Under the pieces are notes generated by a model. That model ran no database searches and was not told the origin of the DNA. It was given only the letters and a program-made list of their open reading frames with translations. From positions 1 through 64,000 of the forward strand of contig MEHQ01002961.1 in the NCBI GenBank assembly GCA_008828725.1: a stretch of 64,000 nucleotides of DNA, written 5' to 3'. Of this stretch, positions 9,987-20,362 are shown piece after piece. This DNA is from Saccharina japonica (lineage: Eukaryota; Sar; Phaeophyceae; Laminariales; Laminariaceae). A program made the translations under genes and the position numbers. The stretch's first letter is position 1, and each line of letters begins with the position of its first letter.

Positions 9987-12934
9987 ATGTACGTCGTACG
10001 CTCCCGTTCCGTTGGCTTCGTGGCCCTGAGCTGCGCGCTAGCCCTTTTCTCGGGCGGAGTTGCCATGGGCGAAGAGCAGGGCGCGGTAGCCCCTTGCGTC
10101 GATGACATCGGAGTGGTCTCACCCCAGGCCCAGCCGACCGAGAGAAAGTTGGCCGCCTCTTGCAACGGTGGATACATTGGGGACGGCGACTGCGACTTGG
10201 ATAACAACACCGAAGAATGCGGTGCGTCTGAGTTTGAAGTACAGCAGTAGGACAAGGCCAAACCGTATGGTGCTAGTTCGCCCCGAGTCGATGGAAGAAA
10301 CGGCAAAGCACTACGTACATAACCGTTTTTGGGAGGGGGGGGGTGTACTCATGTTGTGCACGGCCGTAGTCATATGACCATATACCCTCGCATCCCTACA
10401 ATGCCGGGACGGAGCGCGTTGGGTTTTCACCAACCAGGGGGGGGGGGAAGGCAGGAATGACGGGCACATTCCCCTAAAGCCTACCAGGTACGATACAACG
10501 CAATTTTGTTCGTTATCCCATACCTGTACCTATTAATAGTACCATTTCAAGAAATTAATTAATTTTCACACACGAGGCAAACGGTAGGGATGTAAAAGCA
10601 AACACTCGGTGGTAATGAAACAATACCGCCCTCTCCTCCACACGAGAAGTATGCGTTCACAGCGCTAAGTACGTGTCGAATTCAAGTAGGCAGTTGATCC
10701 CGACAAATTGGGTTGTAGACTTTGCTCACTATTTTTCTTTTTTTTTCTTTGGTTTTTTTTTTTTTTGTTGGTATTTTTTTTTTTTTTTTTTTTTTTATTT
10801 TTTTTAATTTTCACATTGTTGTCTGATGGCAAGATTCATATTCTCGTTATTTATTGTAGCCTCGTAGCAGCAGTATAGTAGTTGTTTGGATCTTTGAAGC
10901 TATGCCGTTCTTAGAATGTCCCACGCGACACCGGCTCTACCGTAATACCGTATACGTCACCGGACCTCCCGCGACACCGCTACCGTGCCACGCCTGTCCC
11001 ACACAGCGGCCCAAAATACTTACAACGATGTTGAAATGGTCATGACCGCATGTTGCATGATCCAATACTTACGATGATGAATACGGCCATGATCGTTGCA
11101 TGATGCATGATGCGTTGTCAAAACAAACCAGGATACGACGGCGGGGACTGCTGCGAGTGCACCTGCGAGAGCACCGAGGAGTACACCTGCGGCGACAACG
11201 GAGAGTACGACTGCGTCGACCCCAAGTCCCTGTGCGCGCACGTCGAGGTCGGCACCAAGACCAGCGTCACCGTCTCCGCCAACGCCTACGACATGCGCGG
11301 AAACAGCGCCGGTGCCGGCTGCGGATCGGCTGGGTGCGCGCCCGGGCTGACCCGGGACGAAGACTCCGAGGAAGAGGAGTCGAGATGGTCCTGCGCCCAG
11401 AAGATCGTCCCGGACGGAGGGCTGTGCGAGATCACCTTCACGTTCGGAGAGCCTCAGGACATCAAGGGCGCCCAGATCGCGTTCTTGAACGGAGACCTTC
11501 GCACGCGATCGGTGGAGGTGAGACGCGTGCTACGATAGAAATAGCGCAACTTTTGGCTAAAAATAGTTTTGGAATGACGCGGGGCTCTCCTTCTAACCCT
11601 TTTCGAACTGCACTGTCTAGAAATAAATATTTCATTCTAATTCCAAGTGTTTTGTCCCCACATCGGGACTGCAGTCCTAAATGGATTACTAACCCAAAAT
11701 CATCGGAACGCCATTCGTTTTCACCAATACTATGTTTTTTTTTGTATACCTACTACCTGGTACTGCTGTAGGCCTTGATACTCGTAGTGTTTCCTCATCG
11801 GGATGTTTTTTCGTTTTTTTTTATCAAAACCAGTTTTTTTCTTTGCTTAGTATTAGTATAGAGAGCTGCTCAAGTCAGAAACCTCAGGAAATAATAGCAT
11901 GCCGTCGTAAGCTGTGGATGCCATTAATACATGGTGCCTACCCGCACGGGACGCATGCTACGATAGAGGTGCATCATGTTTTTTCTGAGCTCCTCGCTTA
12001 AGGAGCGTCATACCTCACCGAAAAAATGATTTCGGAGGAAAATAAAAGTTCTGCCGGACGCGAAATCTCATGACCGAAGTATACTCTGAAACACTATTCG
12101 TCACAAAAATGAAAGTCCGACGAATTTGGGTTAAGAAGCCCGATCGTTCAGAAAACGATGCAGTCAAAAAGTGCTACCTCTACTGTAGCACGCGTCACGG
12201 TGTACTTACGGAAGGCCTGCATCACAGTATCAGTGTATTGTAGTTTCGGAAACGATGGGATGCGAAAATCCAAGGCCTTGCACTGTAGCTTCGGACACCG
12301 GCAACCATTTTATAATAAACTAAGAAACAAGACGCGTGCTACGGTAGAGGTACCACGTTTTGGGTGAATCGTTTTCTGAACGGTCGGGTTCCTTAACCCT
12401 AATTCGTCGGACTTTCATTCTTGTGACGAAATATGTTTTGAAAGTATACTTCGGTCATGAGATTTATCATCCGGCAGCACTTTTATTTTCCTCCAAAATC
12501 ATTTTTTCGGTGAGGTATGACGCTCCTTAAACGAGGAACTCAGAAAAAAACATGGTGCACCTCTATCGTAGCATGTGTCACCAAGTCGGCTGTGAATTCT
12601 CCCGACCGTTCGATATAACCATTGTATCACCCCCCAATCACGCAGTTGCGGTTCGTTGCCGAAACCGTCATTTTTTTTTGTCGTCAATTTCCTCTTCTTC
12701 AGTCCCAAGTAAAAAACTGATAGACTGACGGCTGTACATAAAACCGGCGCGCCCCATTCTCCGCTGTTTGCTGTCGTTTTGTTTCAGGCGATGGTCAACG
12801 GCGTCACGATCGGAGACTTCGACTCCTACCCGGGGTCAACGTTCAACTCGCTCGACATCCGCGGCGACAGCGTGAGCACTCTGTCGCTCAAGTCTATCGG
12901 TATCGAAGACGACGACTGGATCAGCCTAGTCGAG
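9987..12934 (+). CDS. Secreted LNR (Notch-like cysteine repeat) protein, exons 1-3 of an incomplete gene
   Basis: Exons read as 9987-10221, 11132-11517 and 12788-12934. The introns are GTGCGT..CAG, GTGAGA..CAG and, opening after exon 3, GTCAGT. Phases agree (1, 0, 0) and give 256 codons without a stop. Residues 1 to about 27 look like a signal peptide (VGFVALSCALALFSGG core). Residues 59-90 form a cysteine- and aspartate-rich LNR module with GDGDCD and YDGGDCCECTC, likely calcium-binding; splicing joins its two halves inside a glycine codon. A further cysteine-containing, acidic region follows (DEDSEEEESRWSC, CEITFTFGEPQDIKGAQIA). Exon 3 continues it to GIEDDDWISLVE; this resembles a beta-sandwich of the discoidin or F5/8 type, which is inference. 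The protein is probably extracellular or wall-associated. The introns hold five or more small transposons. The 3' end is not found nearby; see 63790-63905. Confidence 0.8.
10353..10436 (+). repeat. 84-bp module of the 530-bp repeat, inside intron 1
   Basis: Matches the first 84 bp of the 2664 repeat (TTGTGCACGGCCGTAGTCAT to TTTTCACCAACCAGG). It is bracketed by a G-run on the left (10331-10340) and a G-run on the right (10437-10447), so the module has been moved separately from the rest of the repeat. Confidence 0.75.
10441..10595 (+). repeat. Small AT-rich repeat in intron 1, related to the insertion at 62541
   Basis: Shares ACATTC..CTAAAGCCTAC, CGATACAA and a TTAATTAATTTTCAC end with the 108-bp insertion at 62541-62648, in the same order. 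Its ends are less clear here. Confidence 0.45.
10727..10815. repeat. Interrupted poly-T tract in intron 1
   Basis: A ~90-base stretch that is almost all T, broken by a few C, G and A. It could be the tail of an antisense retroposed element or simple slippage; it is not adjacent to the acceptor. Confidence 0.8.
11597..11684. mobile_element. piggyBac-like MITE in intron 2 (diverged)
   Basis: CCCTTTTCGAACTGCACTGT at the left and TTTTGTCCCCACATCGGGAC plus GCAGTCCTAAATGGATT at the right. The length (~88 bp) matches the family. The flanking TTAA is decayed to CTAA / ACTA. Confidence 0.55.
11950..12196 (+). mobile_element. 4-bp-TSD MITE (GACGCRTGC family) in intron 2
   Basis: Left end GACGCATGCTACGATAGAGG, right end CCTCTACTGTAGCACGCGTC, 247 bp. 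It is flanked by ACGG on both sides (11946-11949 and 12197-12200), a 4-bp target duplication. The interior contains GGGTTAAGAAGCC and CCGACGAATTTGGG, shared by the family. No coding capacity. Confidence 0.85.
12331..12579 (-). mobile_element. 4-bp-TSD MITE, inverted neighbour in intron 2
   Basis: Ends GACGCGTGCTACGGTAGAGG and ATCGTAGCATGTGTC, 249 bp. The interior runs opposite to the copy at 11950, so the two could fold into a long hairpin in the pre-mRNA. Flanks ACAA/ACCA match 3 of 4. Confidence 0.8.
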
Positions 12935-15539
12935 GTCAGTGATCCACACGGCTAAACGATGCGTGCTATTTGCCTCCTGGGGGTAGCATCTGATTTTTTG
13001 GAGGTTGTTACGATATTCTTTCACTTAAATACCGTATAGGAGCTCCATATCTCGCCCAAAACTGATGTTCAAGAAAATATGCACAGTTAGTCACAGTAGC
13101 CTTCACTCAATGAAAAATCCCACGAACTAGAGGCGGTAACCAAGAATATTTTGCAACACAACGAAAGGGAGTTAAGGAGCCCCGCCAGTCCACGAGCCGG
13201 CAAAAGGAAACGGCCGAAAAATGCTACACGCACCCCCGTCATAGCACGCCTCGAAGCAACCAAGAAACCCAAGTCATGCCGCAATGCCACACAAATGACC
13301 ACACTGCCGGAGAGTACTGTAATATGTACGGTAATGATACATATCCCAAGCACGTACCAAAGGTAAAGCGCTAAGCAGATCCCCGTATGCGCCAACTACT
13401 TCCTGTTTTCCCCTCGTCGAAACTTAGGCAATGGGCCTTCCGACCAGCTACGTACTGCCAATTTCTGGCAAAGCTACTTACTGCACGCTATTGGCTTGAA
13501 AAATGCCTGGTAGCATTTTCACGGTATATAGGGTCTCTGTGTAAGAGTTTGCCTTTAGCCGCTAGTCTACACGACTTCAGTGGGACTTTCAAGTCTGTGT
13601 CGATCGTAGTGTGGAGGCACGCCCTCTGTAAACTATTCCATGGCGAGCTGCTTCAGGTATACGGCAGACTCAGGATGCGACATCGCGCCTGGTGTTGTTT
13701 CACGATCTGGAAAGGCGCAGCCGCCGTAATGCCGACCACACTTTTGGTATTCTTGAATGGGGCTTTTGTGAGTCTACCTGCCTCATCTTGCACATGGCAT
13801 ACAACGGGATTTGCACAGGAGCCTATTGAGCACCATCTCCTAAAAAACAGCAATACGTACGCTATTCATACTTTTGAATCACCGTTTATCATACATATAA
13901 GCCCTGCCCCGAACATCAGGGCAGCTGTAAAGTGGCTTATAGCCCTTCTGTGCTCGTAGTTATGCCGGTAGCGCTGCTGTTGTGCCTCAGCAGAATCGCG
14001 TTTCACCCTGCTCACGCTTTTAGGAAGGGGATTCGAAATACTTGGTTCAGGCGATCGCTATTATGCACTACGCATCGCTATGATATGGTGCAAGCGATCT
14101 CTCCTCGTCCGTTCCTTGTCCTGCGTACGTCTGGTACTCATCCATACACCACTCTCTGTGCGACATTTCATGCTGCAGGTGCGCTTCCTTGTGGAGCCAT
14201 GAACTGCTAACGCCAGGAGATGAGAGAAGAACTCTGCGAATGGCTAATAACGCGAGCTCACGAAGCATTCTGCAGATGGCTAACGCGGGCTCATGGAGTT
14301 TCTTGTACGAGCTACTGTTAACAGTTGCTTTCGTTGCAGTTTTGCAAATTGAGTAGATACGCGAAAGGGGTAGAGGGCTAGGCTCCATGTTTTATCCCCC
14401 GAAGCATGTACGTTGTCGGGAGGCAACGAAGTCGCTTGGCCGACGCTACGACAAGCTCACGAAGCATTCTGTGCGGGCCAGCTACTGCTGTGCTGCTTCA
14501 CCGTTGCCCTCGTTGCAGGAACCGGATAACATATATGAAACGGATAGCCAGTTAGGTTTCACTTTTGATCCTAGGAGGCATGTATGTGGTAACGGGGTGC
14601 CGTCGGAGACACTCGGGTAAAGTTTGTTGTATCGTTACGGCGTGTGGTGGTGGGGTCCATGGCGAAAATAGTTGTAACACTAAAAGTACTGCTTTGGCTT
14701 TCAAGGGTTACTGCCTTGACTGTCCAGGCTTCCCCGACAAGTGTTGTGTATGGTTGGTGACTGGGAAATTTTAAAGGGATTGGCTGGTACGTATCATAAC
14801 CACATGGATACACACTCAATTTTGATGGATACGTGCTCTCCCTCTATTGCTAGTATGCCCGTGCTTCGATAGGGGTGGCCTTCTGGGGCCGAAACATTTC
14901 TGACTTGACTATAAGTATACTCCTCAACTGAGAAACTATCACCGGGGTGTGATAAATCCCTGGGTGCGATAAATATCCCATCTGTGTTGTTTAATTTGTT
15001 TCGTCAGCACGAAGGCCATGGGATTGTTAACGTCGCGTTGAGCCGACACATTTTCTCGAACGTCACTTTTTGGTTGGGGTTTGCAGCTCCCACACTATTC
15101 AAGTGATGAGCCCTCAGAAAAATTAGACGCTGCCCCTTGAAGGCGAGTTAAAATAGCACACCCGTCCTTGTAGCCATGCATTTTCGTGTACCACTTGTTG
15201 GTATGTTGTGCGGCTGACTTGCAGCATCTTTAAAGCTTTTAGGTTTGACGCGTACCAGGGGCAACGTGTATATTGTATTATATGATGATTTCCTCCCTTT
15301 CGGCGTACTGTTGTAGTAGATAGTCGCGGACCTAAGCCTTCCACACCCTATTATGCGCAGACCAGGCCCAGCGGGGCAGGGCAGCGAAAGCTACGGCTAG
15401 TGGACGTTTGGCCGCGAGGGGTTTCCCGCTTGGCCCTTGTACCGACAGGGGACGGGATGCCTACCGAATGCAGGCATACATATCAACACACCTTCGGCGT
15501 GTGCATCGTAGAGGTGGCTGGAAACGTTACGAGTATAAA
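12935..15539. other. Start of intron 3 and unassigned sequence
   Basis: After the donor at 12935 no further exon of the LNR gene could be recognised. An open frame at 13387-13959 (plus, 190 codons) has no recognisable domain and no coding-like composition. The sequence has intermediate GC and scattered decayed open stretches on both strands. It may be an old transposon, but I cannot assign it. Confidence 0.5.
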
Positions 15540-15856
15540 GCGCGAAGCTCTTGAGCTTATTTGGACACATCCGCGAAATATAACGTAGTAAGTAAGCAAG
15601 CATGGATCGATACCTTCATCGGGTTTTCACTACAGAACGCCGCGTGTGTCGAAGAAGGTCGCTGGGGAAGAGGCTAAAGAGGCAGGCTCTGTTTACGAGT
15701 AGCGCAAAGCTCTTGAGCTCATTTGGATACACCCATCCGCTTATTACAACTTAAGCGAGCACGGATGGATACTTTCATCGGGTTTTCACTGCGTACAAAA
15801 CACGTGTGTCAAAACAGGTCGCTGGGGAAGAGACTCAAGAGGCAGTTTATGAACCA
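15540..15856 (+). repeat. Two tandem ~160-bp units
   Basis: Words AAGCTCTTGAGCTYATTTGG, CATCGGGTTTTCACT and GGTCGCTGGGGAAGAG appear once in 15540-15700 and again in 15701-15856, in the same order. The diverged units indicate an old tandem duplication. Confidence 0.75.
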
Positions 15857-15859
15857 CAA

Positions 15860-16140
15860 GACACCTGCTATACGGTAGCCTGCATGCAGGTGCACCATGT
15901 TTTTCCTGAGGGTGGGACACCTTGAGGAGCTCTGTTACTCACCCCAAACCTATAATTTTCGACGAAAAAACTAAACGTCCTATCCGATGAATAACCCTAT
16001 GCTTTTGAGTATTAAGATGGAAAAAAGTTTGCAACAAACTAATGCCCTCCGGACGATTCTGAGCTAAGAAGCGCCCTGTCATTCTGAAAAAAAAACGGCC
16101 AAATGGTGCTACTACGAGTACCTCTATCGTAGCACGCGTG
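15860..16140. mobile_element. 4-bp-TSD MITE family member (decayed ends)
   Basis: Left GACACCTGCTATACGGTAGC with a CTGCATGCAGG palindrome, right CTCTATCGTAGCACGCGTG. The interior has CATGTTTTTCCTGAG. The CTGCATGCAGG palindrome also occurs in the copy at 45950-46233, so these two form a subfamily. The target duplication is not recognisable. Confidence 0.65.
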
Positions 16141-16189
16141 AGAGGGGCGATGCCTTGCACATTACTTTAGGAAGCGACGACCGCCCGAG

Positions 16190-16325
16190 CGTGCCATGCA
16201 TCAGGATTTTTCGCCGTCTAGTGGTAGGTCATACAACTTGCCTGTACAAACACTCGTCTCCGTCGGGGCTGCATCCGCGCCGATGATCTCCATGACCAAC
16301 CTTATTTCAGCACAGGTTTATATCT
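16190..16325. other. Short coding-looking island before the satellite
   Basis: Unique-looking sequence, open on the plus strand (SYNLPVQTLVSVGAASAP segment) and on the minus strand (MEIIGADAAPTETSVCTG). A plus-strand donor-like CAG|GTTTAT ends it. It may be an exon remnant, but strand and gene are undecided. Confidence 0.2.
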
Positions 16326-16329
16326 CGAC

Positions 16330-19300
16330 ACCATGGTTCTTTTTCGGCAATCGCCATGGCGACTCCATAGAGACTCCATGGTGTGTCCATGGCGACTCCG
16401 TGGACGACTTCATGGGGTGTCCATGGAGTGGCCATGGCGAATCCATGGCGACTCCACGGCTACTTCATGGTGTGTCCATGGTTATTCCATAGTGTGCCCA
16501 TGTCGATCCCATGGTGTGTCCATGGTTTGTCCGTGGCAACTCCCCCGGATGTCCATGTCGACTTCACGGTGCGTCCATGGCGACTCCATGGCGATTATAT
16601 GGCGACTCCATGGTGTGTCCATGGCGTTTCCAAGGCGACTCCACGGTGTGCCCATGGCGACTCCATGGTGGCTCCATGGAGGCTCCACAACCACTTCATG
16701 GTGTGTTCATGGAGAGGCCATGGCGACTCCATGGCCACTTCATGGTGTCACCATGGCGACTCCATGGTGTGTCCGTGGCCTTTCTATGGCAACTCCATGA
16801 TGACGCGATGGTGTGGCCGTGGTGAGTCCATGCAGTGTCCATGGCAACTCCGTGGGGTGTTCATATCGACTCCACGGCTATTCCATGGTGTGTCCATGGT
16901 GCGTCCATTGTGTGTCCATTGCGACTCCGTGACGCCTCTATATATACACCATGGACACCCCACGGAGTTGCCATGGACACATCATGGTGTGTCCGTGGAG
17001 AGGCCATGACGACTTCATGATGACTCCATGAGTATTCCATGGTGCGCCCATGGAGAGGTCATGGCGCGTCTGTGGAGAGGTCAGGGTGACACCATGGTTC
17101 CCATGGCGACCCCATGGCTACTCGATGGTGTGTCCATGGTGTGTCCATGGCGGATTCATGGCGACTCCATGGTTACTCCATGGTGTGTCCATGGCTATTC
17201 CATGGTGTGTCCATGGTGTGTCCATGGCAACTCCGTCGTATGTCTATGGCGCTCCATGGCGACCCCATGGTGTGTCCATGGTTTACCCATGGCGAATCCG
17301 TGGCGACTCTATGTCGACTCCATGGCGACTCCGTGGTATGTCCATGGTGTGTCCATAGATTCGCCATGGTGTACCCATGGCGATCCCATGGTGTGTCCAT
17401 CGTGTGTCCATGGCAACTCCGTGGTGTGTCGATGGTGTCTCCATGGTGGGTCCATGGTGTGTCCGTGACAATTCCGTGGGGTGTCCATGGTTACTCCATG
17501 GCGACTCCATGGCGAATCCATGGCGACTCCTTGGCAACTTCATGATGTGTCCATGGCGACTCCATGGATACTCCCTGGTGTGTCCATAGCGACTCTATGG
17601 TGCGTCCATGGCGACTCCATGACGCCTCTATGGATACACCATGGATACCTTATTGCGGAATTGCCATGGACACACCATGAAGAGGCCATGGCGAATCCAT
17701 GGCGCCTTCATGGTCGCTCCATGCTGTGTCCATGGCAGCTCTGTGGGGTGTCCATGGTGTGTCCATGGCCTCTCCATCCATGGCGTCTCCATGGACGCTC
17801 CATGATGTGTCCATGGCAACTCCGTGGGGTAGCCATGGTGTGTCCATGGCCTCTCCACGGTGTGTCCGTGACAACTCCGTGGAGTAGCCATGGCGACTTC
17901 ATGGATACTCCGTGGTGTGTCCATGGCGACTCCATGACGCCTCCATGGATGCACCATGGACACATCATGGAGAAGCCATGGCGAAGCCATGGCGACTCCA
18001 CGGCCGCTTCATTGTGTGTCCATGGCAACTCTGTGGGGTGTCCATGGTGGTTCCATGGTGTGCCCATTCATGGTGTGCCCATGGAGTCGCCATGGATAAC
18101 ATGGCGACTCCATGGCGACTCCGTGGTATGTCCATGATGTGTCCATGGCTATGCCATGGTATGTCCATGGCGATTCCATGGTGTGTTCATGGTGTGTCCA
18201 TGGCAACTCCGTGGGATATCCATGGCGCCTCCATGGTGACTCCACGGTGCGTCCTTGGCGACTTCATGGTGGCTCCGTGGTGGCTCATGGGGGCCCTATG
18301 GTGGTTCGGGTGTCCATGGTGTGTCCATGAAGACTCCATGGCGACTCCATGGAGGCTCCATGGTGGCTCCATGGTGGCCCATGGTGGCGCCATGATGGTT
18401 CCGTTGTGCGTCCATGGTGTGTCCATGGTATGTCCATGAAGACCCTATGGCGACTCCATGGAGGCTCTATGGTGTGTCCATGGAAAGGCCATGGCAACTC
18501 CATGGACACACCGTGGAGTCGCCATGGACTCGCCACGGCGGGTCCATGGAAACTCAGCAATCGCCGTGGCGACTCCATGGCGGCACCATGGAGGCGCCGT
18601 GGTGTTCGCCATGGCACTTTCACCTACCCATGGCGGCGCCATGGTGACTCCACGGCGTATGAAGCCGGCCATGGCACATCCGTGGTGCCGCCATGGCGTG
18701 TTCAGAGCACCACCGAGTCGCCATGGTGCCGCTAGGGTGCCGCCATAGTGCCGCCATGGTGCTCCAAACACGCCATGGCGTCGCAGTCGAGTGACTATGA
18801 CTCAACCAAGGGGATATGAAAGCGCCATGGGGGCACCACGACGCCCCAGCGTCACCATGACGGGTTAAGATCACCACGGAGGAGCCATGGTGCCACCGCG
18901 GTGACTACACTGTGCCGCCATGGTCGGCTCTATACCCCATGGAAAGTCCAGGGCTGCTCGGAGTCACCATAGCGACTCAACAATCGCCATGGACTCGCCA
19001 TGGGGTGTCCACGGAGTTGCCGTGGACACACCATGGACACACCATGGCGACTCCATGGTGACTCCATGGCGACTCCGTGGACACACCATGGCATCTCCAT
19101 GGCCTCTCCATGGGGTCGCCATGGAGTCGCCATGTATATGCCATGGACACACCATGGAATAGCCATGGACACACCATGGATTAGCCATGGAGTCGCCATG
19201 GAGGCGCCATGGAGTCACCATGGCCTCTTCATGGACACACCATGAAGTCGCCATGTCGCCATGGAATCGCTATGGACACATCACGGGCACACCATGGGGT

Positions 19301-19898
19301 AGCCGTGTAGTCGCCATATAGAGCCGCCACGGACGCACCATGGAGTGGCCATGGCCTCTCCATGGAGTCGCCATGGAATCGCTAGGTAGACGCCATGGAC
19401 ACACCATGGAATAGCCATGGACACACCATGGACTAGCCATGGAGACGCCATGGCCTCTCCATGGATACACCATGAAGTCACCATGGAGTCGCCATGGAGT
19501 CGCCATGGACACACCATGGCCTCTCCATGGACACACCATGAAGTCGCCATGGAGTCGCCATGGAGTCGCCATGGACACACCACGGGCACACCATGGGGTA
19601 GCCGTGTAGTCGCCATGGAGCAGCCATGGCAATTCCGTGGCGTGTCCATGGCCTTTCCATAGAGAGTCGCCATGGAGTCGCCATGTAGACGGCATGGACA
19701 CACCATGGAATAGCCATGGACACACCATGGAGTCGCCATGGAGTCGCCTTGGGGTCGCCATGGCCTCTCCCTGGCGCGCCCATGGAGACACCATGGCCTC
19801 TCGATGAACGTGCCATGGCCCCTCCATGGGCGCACCATGGAATAGCCATGGAATCACCACGGAGTACCCATGACCTCTCCACGGACAAACCATGCATG
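16330..19898. repeat. 11-bp CCATGG minisatellite, ~3.6 kb
   Basis: An array of units of the form TCCATGGNNNN (NNNN mostly CGAC, TGTG, CAAC), repeated roughly 320 times. From 16330 to about 18500 the units mostly read TCCATGGCGAC; after about 18970 they mostly read the reverse complement (GTCGCCATGGA), with mixed segments between and small inversions near 16945 and 17630. A longer-period block, TGACGCCTCTAT or TGACGCCTCCAT, recurs at about 16928, 17622 and 17934. Because 11 is not a multiple of 3, all three frames give the same periodic peptide (MATPW, VCPWRLHG words) and stops are rare on both strands. The many long ORFs are therefore a by-product of the repeat. Confidence 0.95.
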
Positions 19899-19902
19899 GT
19901 GT

Positions 19903-20158
19903 GACGCGTGCTACGATCGTGGTCCCAGTGACACTTTTTAGCTGAAACGTTTTCTGAACGATCGAGTTCCTTAACCAAAATCGTCGGACTTCCAGTCTTG
20001 TGTTGCAATATTTCTAATAGTAGACTCAGGTTACGGGGTCGGTTGTTCATCGGGTAGCACTTTAAATTGCTTCCAAAATGTATTTTTCGTTGACGTTCGG
20101 AGCTCCTCAAGTGAGGAGCTCAGAAAAAACATGAGGCATCTCTATCGTGGTGTGTGTC
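19903..20158 (+). mobile_element. 4-bp-TSD MITE inserted into the CCATGG satellite
   Basis: Left GACGCGTGCTACGATCGTGG, right TCTATCGTGGTGTGTGTC, 256 bp, flanked by GTGT on both sides (19899-19902, 20159-20162). CCATGG units resume immediately on the right, so the insertion is younger than that part of the array. Confidence 0.85.
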
Positions 20159-20362
20159 GTGTGTCCATGGCAACTCCGTGGGGTGTCCATGGTGTATCCA
20201 TGGAGGCGCCATGGAGGCGCCATGGACACACCATGGGTGCACCATGGAGTCGCCATGGACACACCAGGGAGTAGCCATGGAGCCACCACGGAGTCGTCAT
20301 GGGGTCGCCATGGACACACCATGGAATAGCCATGGACCCGCCATGGACACACCATGGACACC
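20159..20362. repeat. CCATGG minisatellite, right-hand remainder
   Basis: About 200 bp of the same 11-bp array, continuing after the MITE and ending near ACACCCCATACAAACACG. Both orientations of unit occur. Confidence 0.9.

Noticed and set aside
13387-13959. 190-codon plus-strand ORF in the intron 3 region
   Set aside because: No recognisable family and no coding-like composition; the antisense is also partly open. I could not confirm a decayed transposase there.
16383-19893. Many 60-218-codon ORFs rich in HGDSM / CPWRLHG peptides on both strands
   Set aside because: They are the automatic reading of an 11-bp CCATGG repeat in every frame; no frame is favoured and no non-repeat domain is attached.
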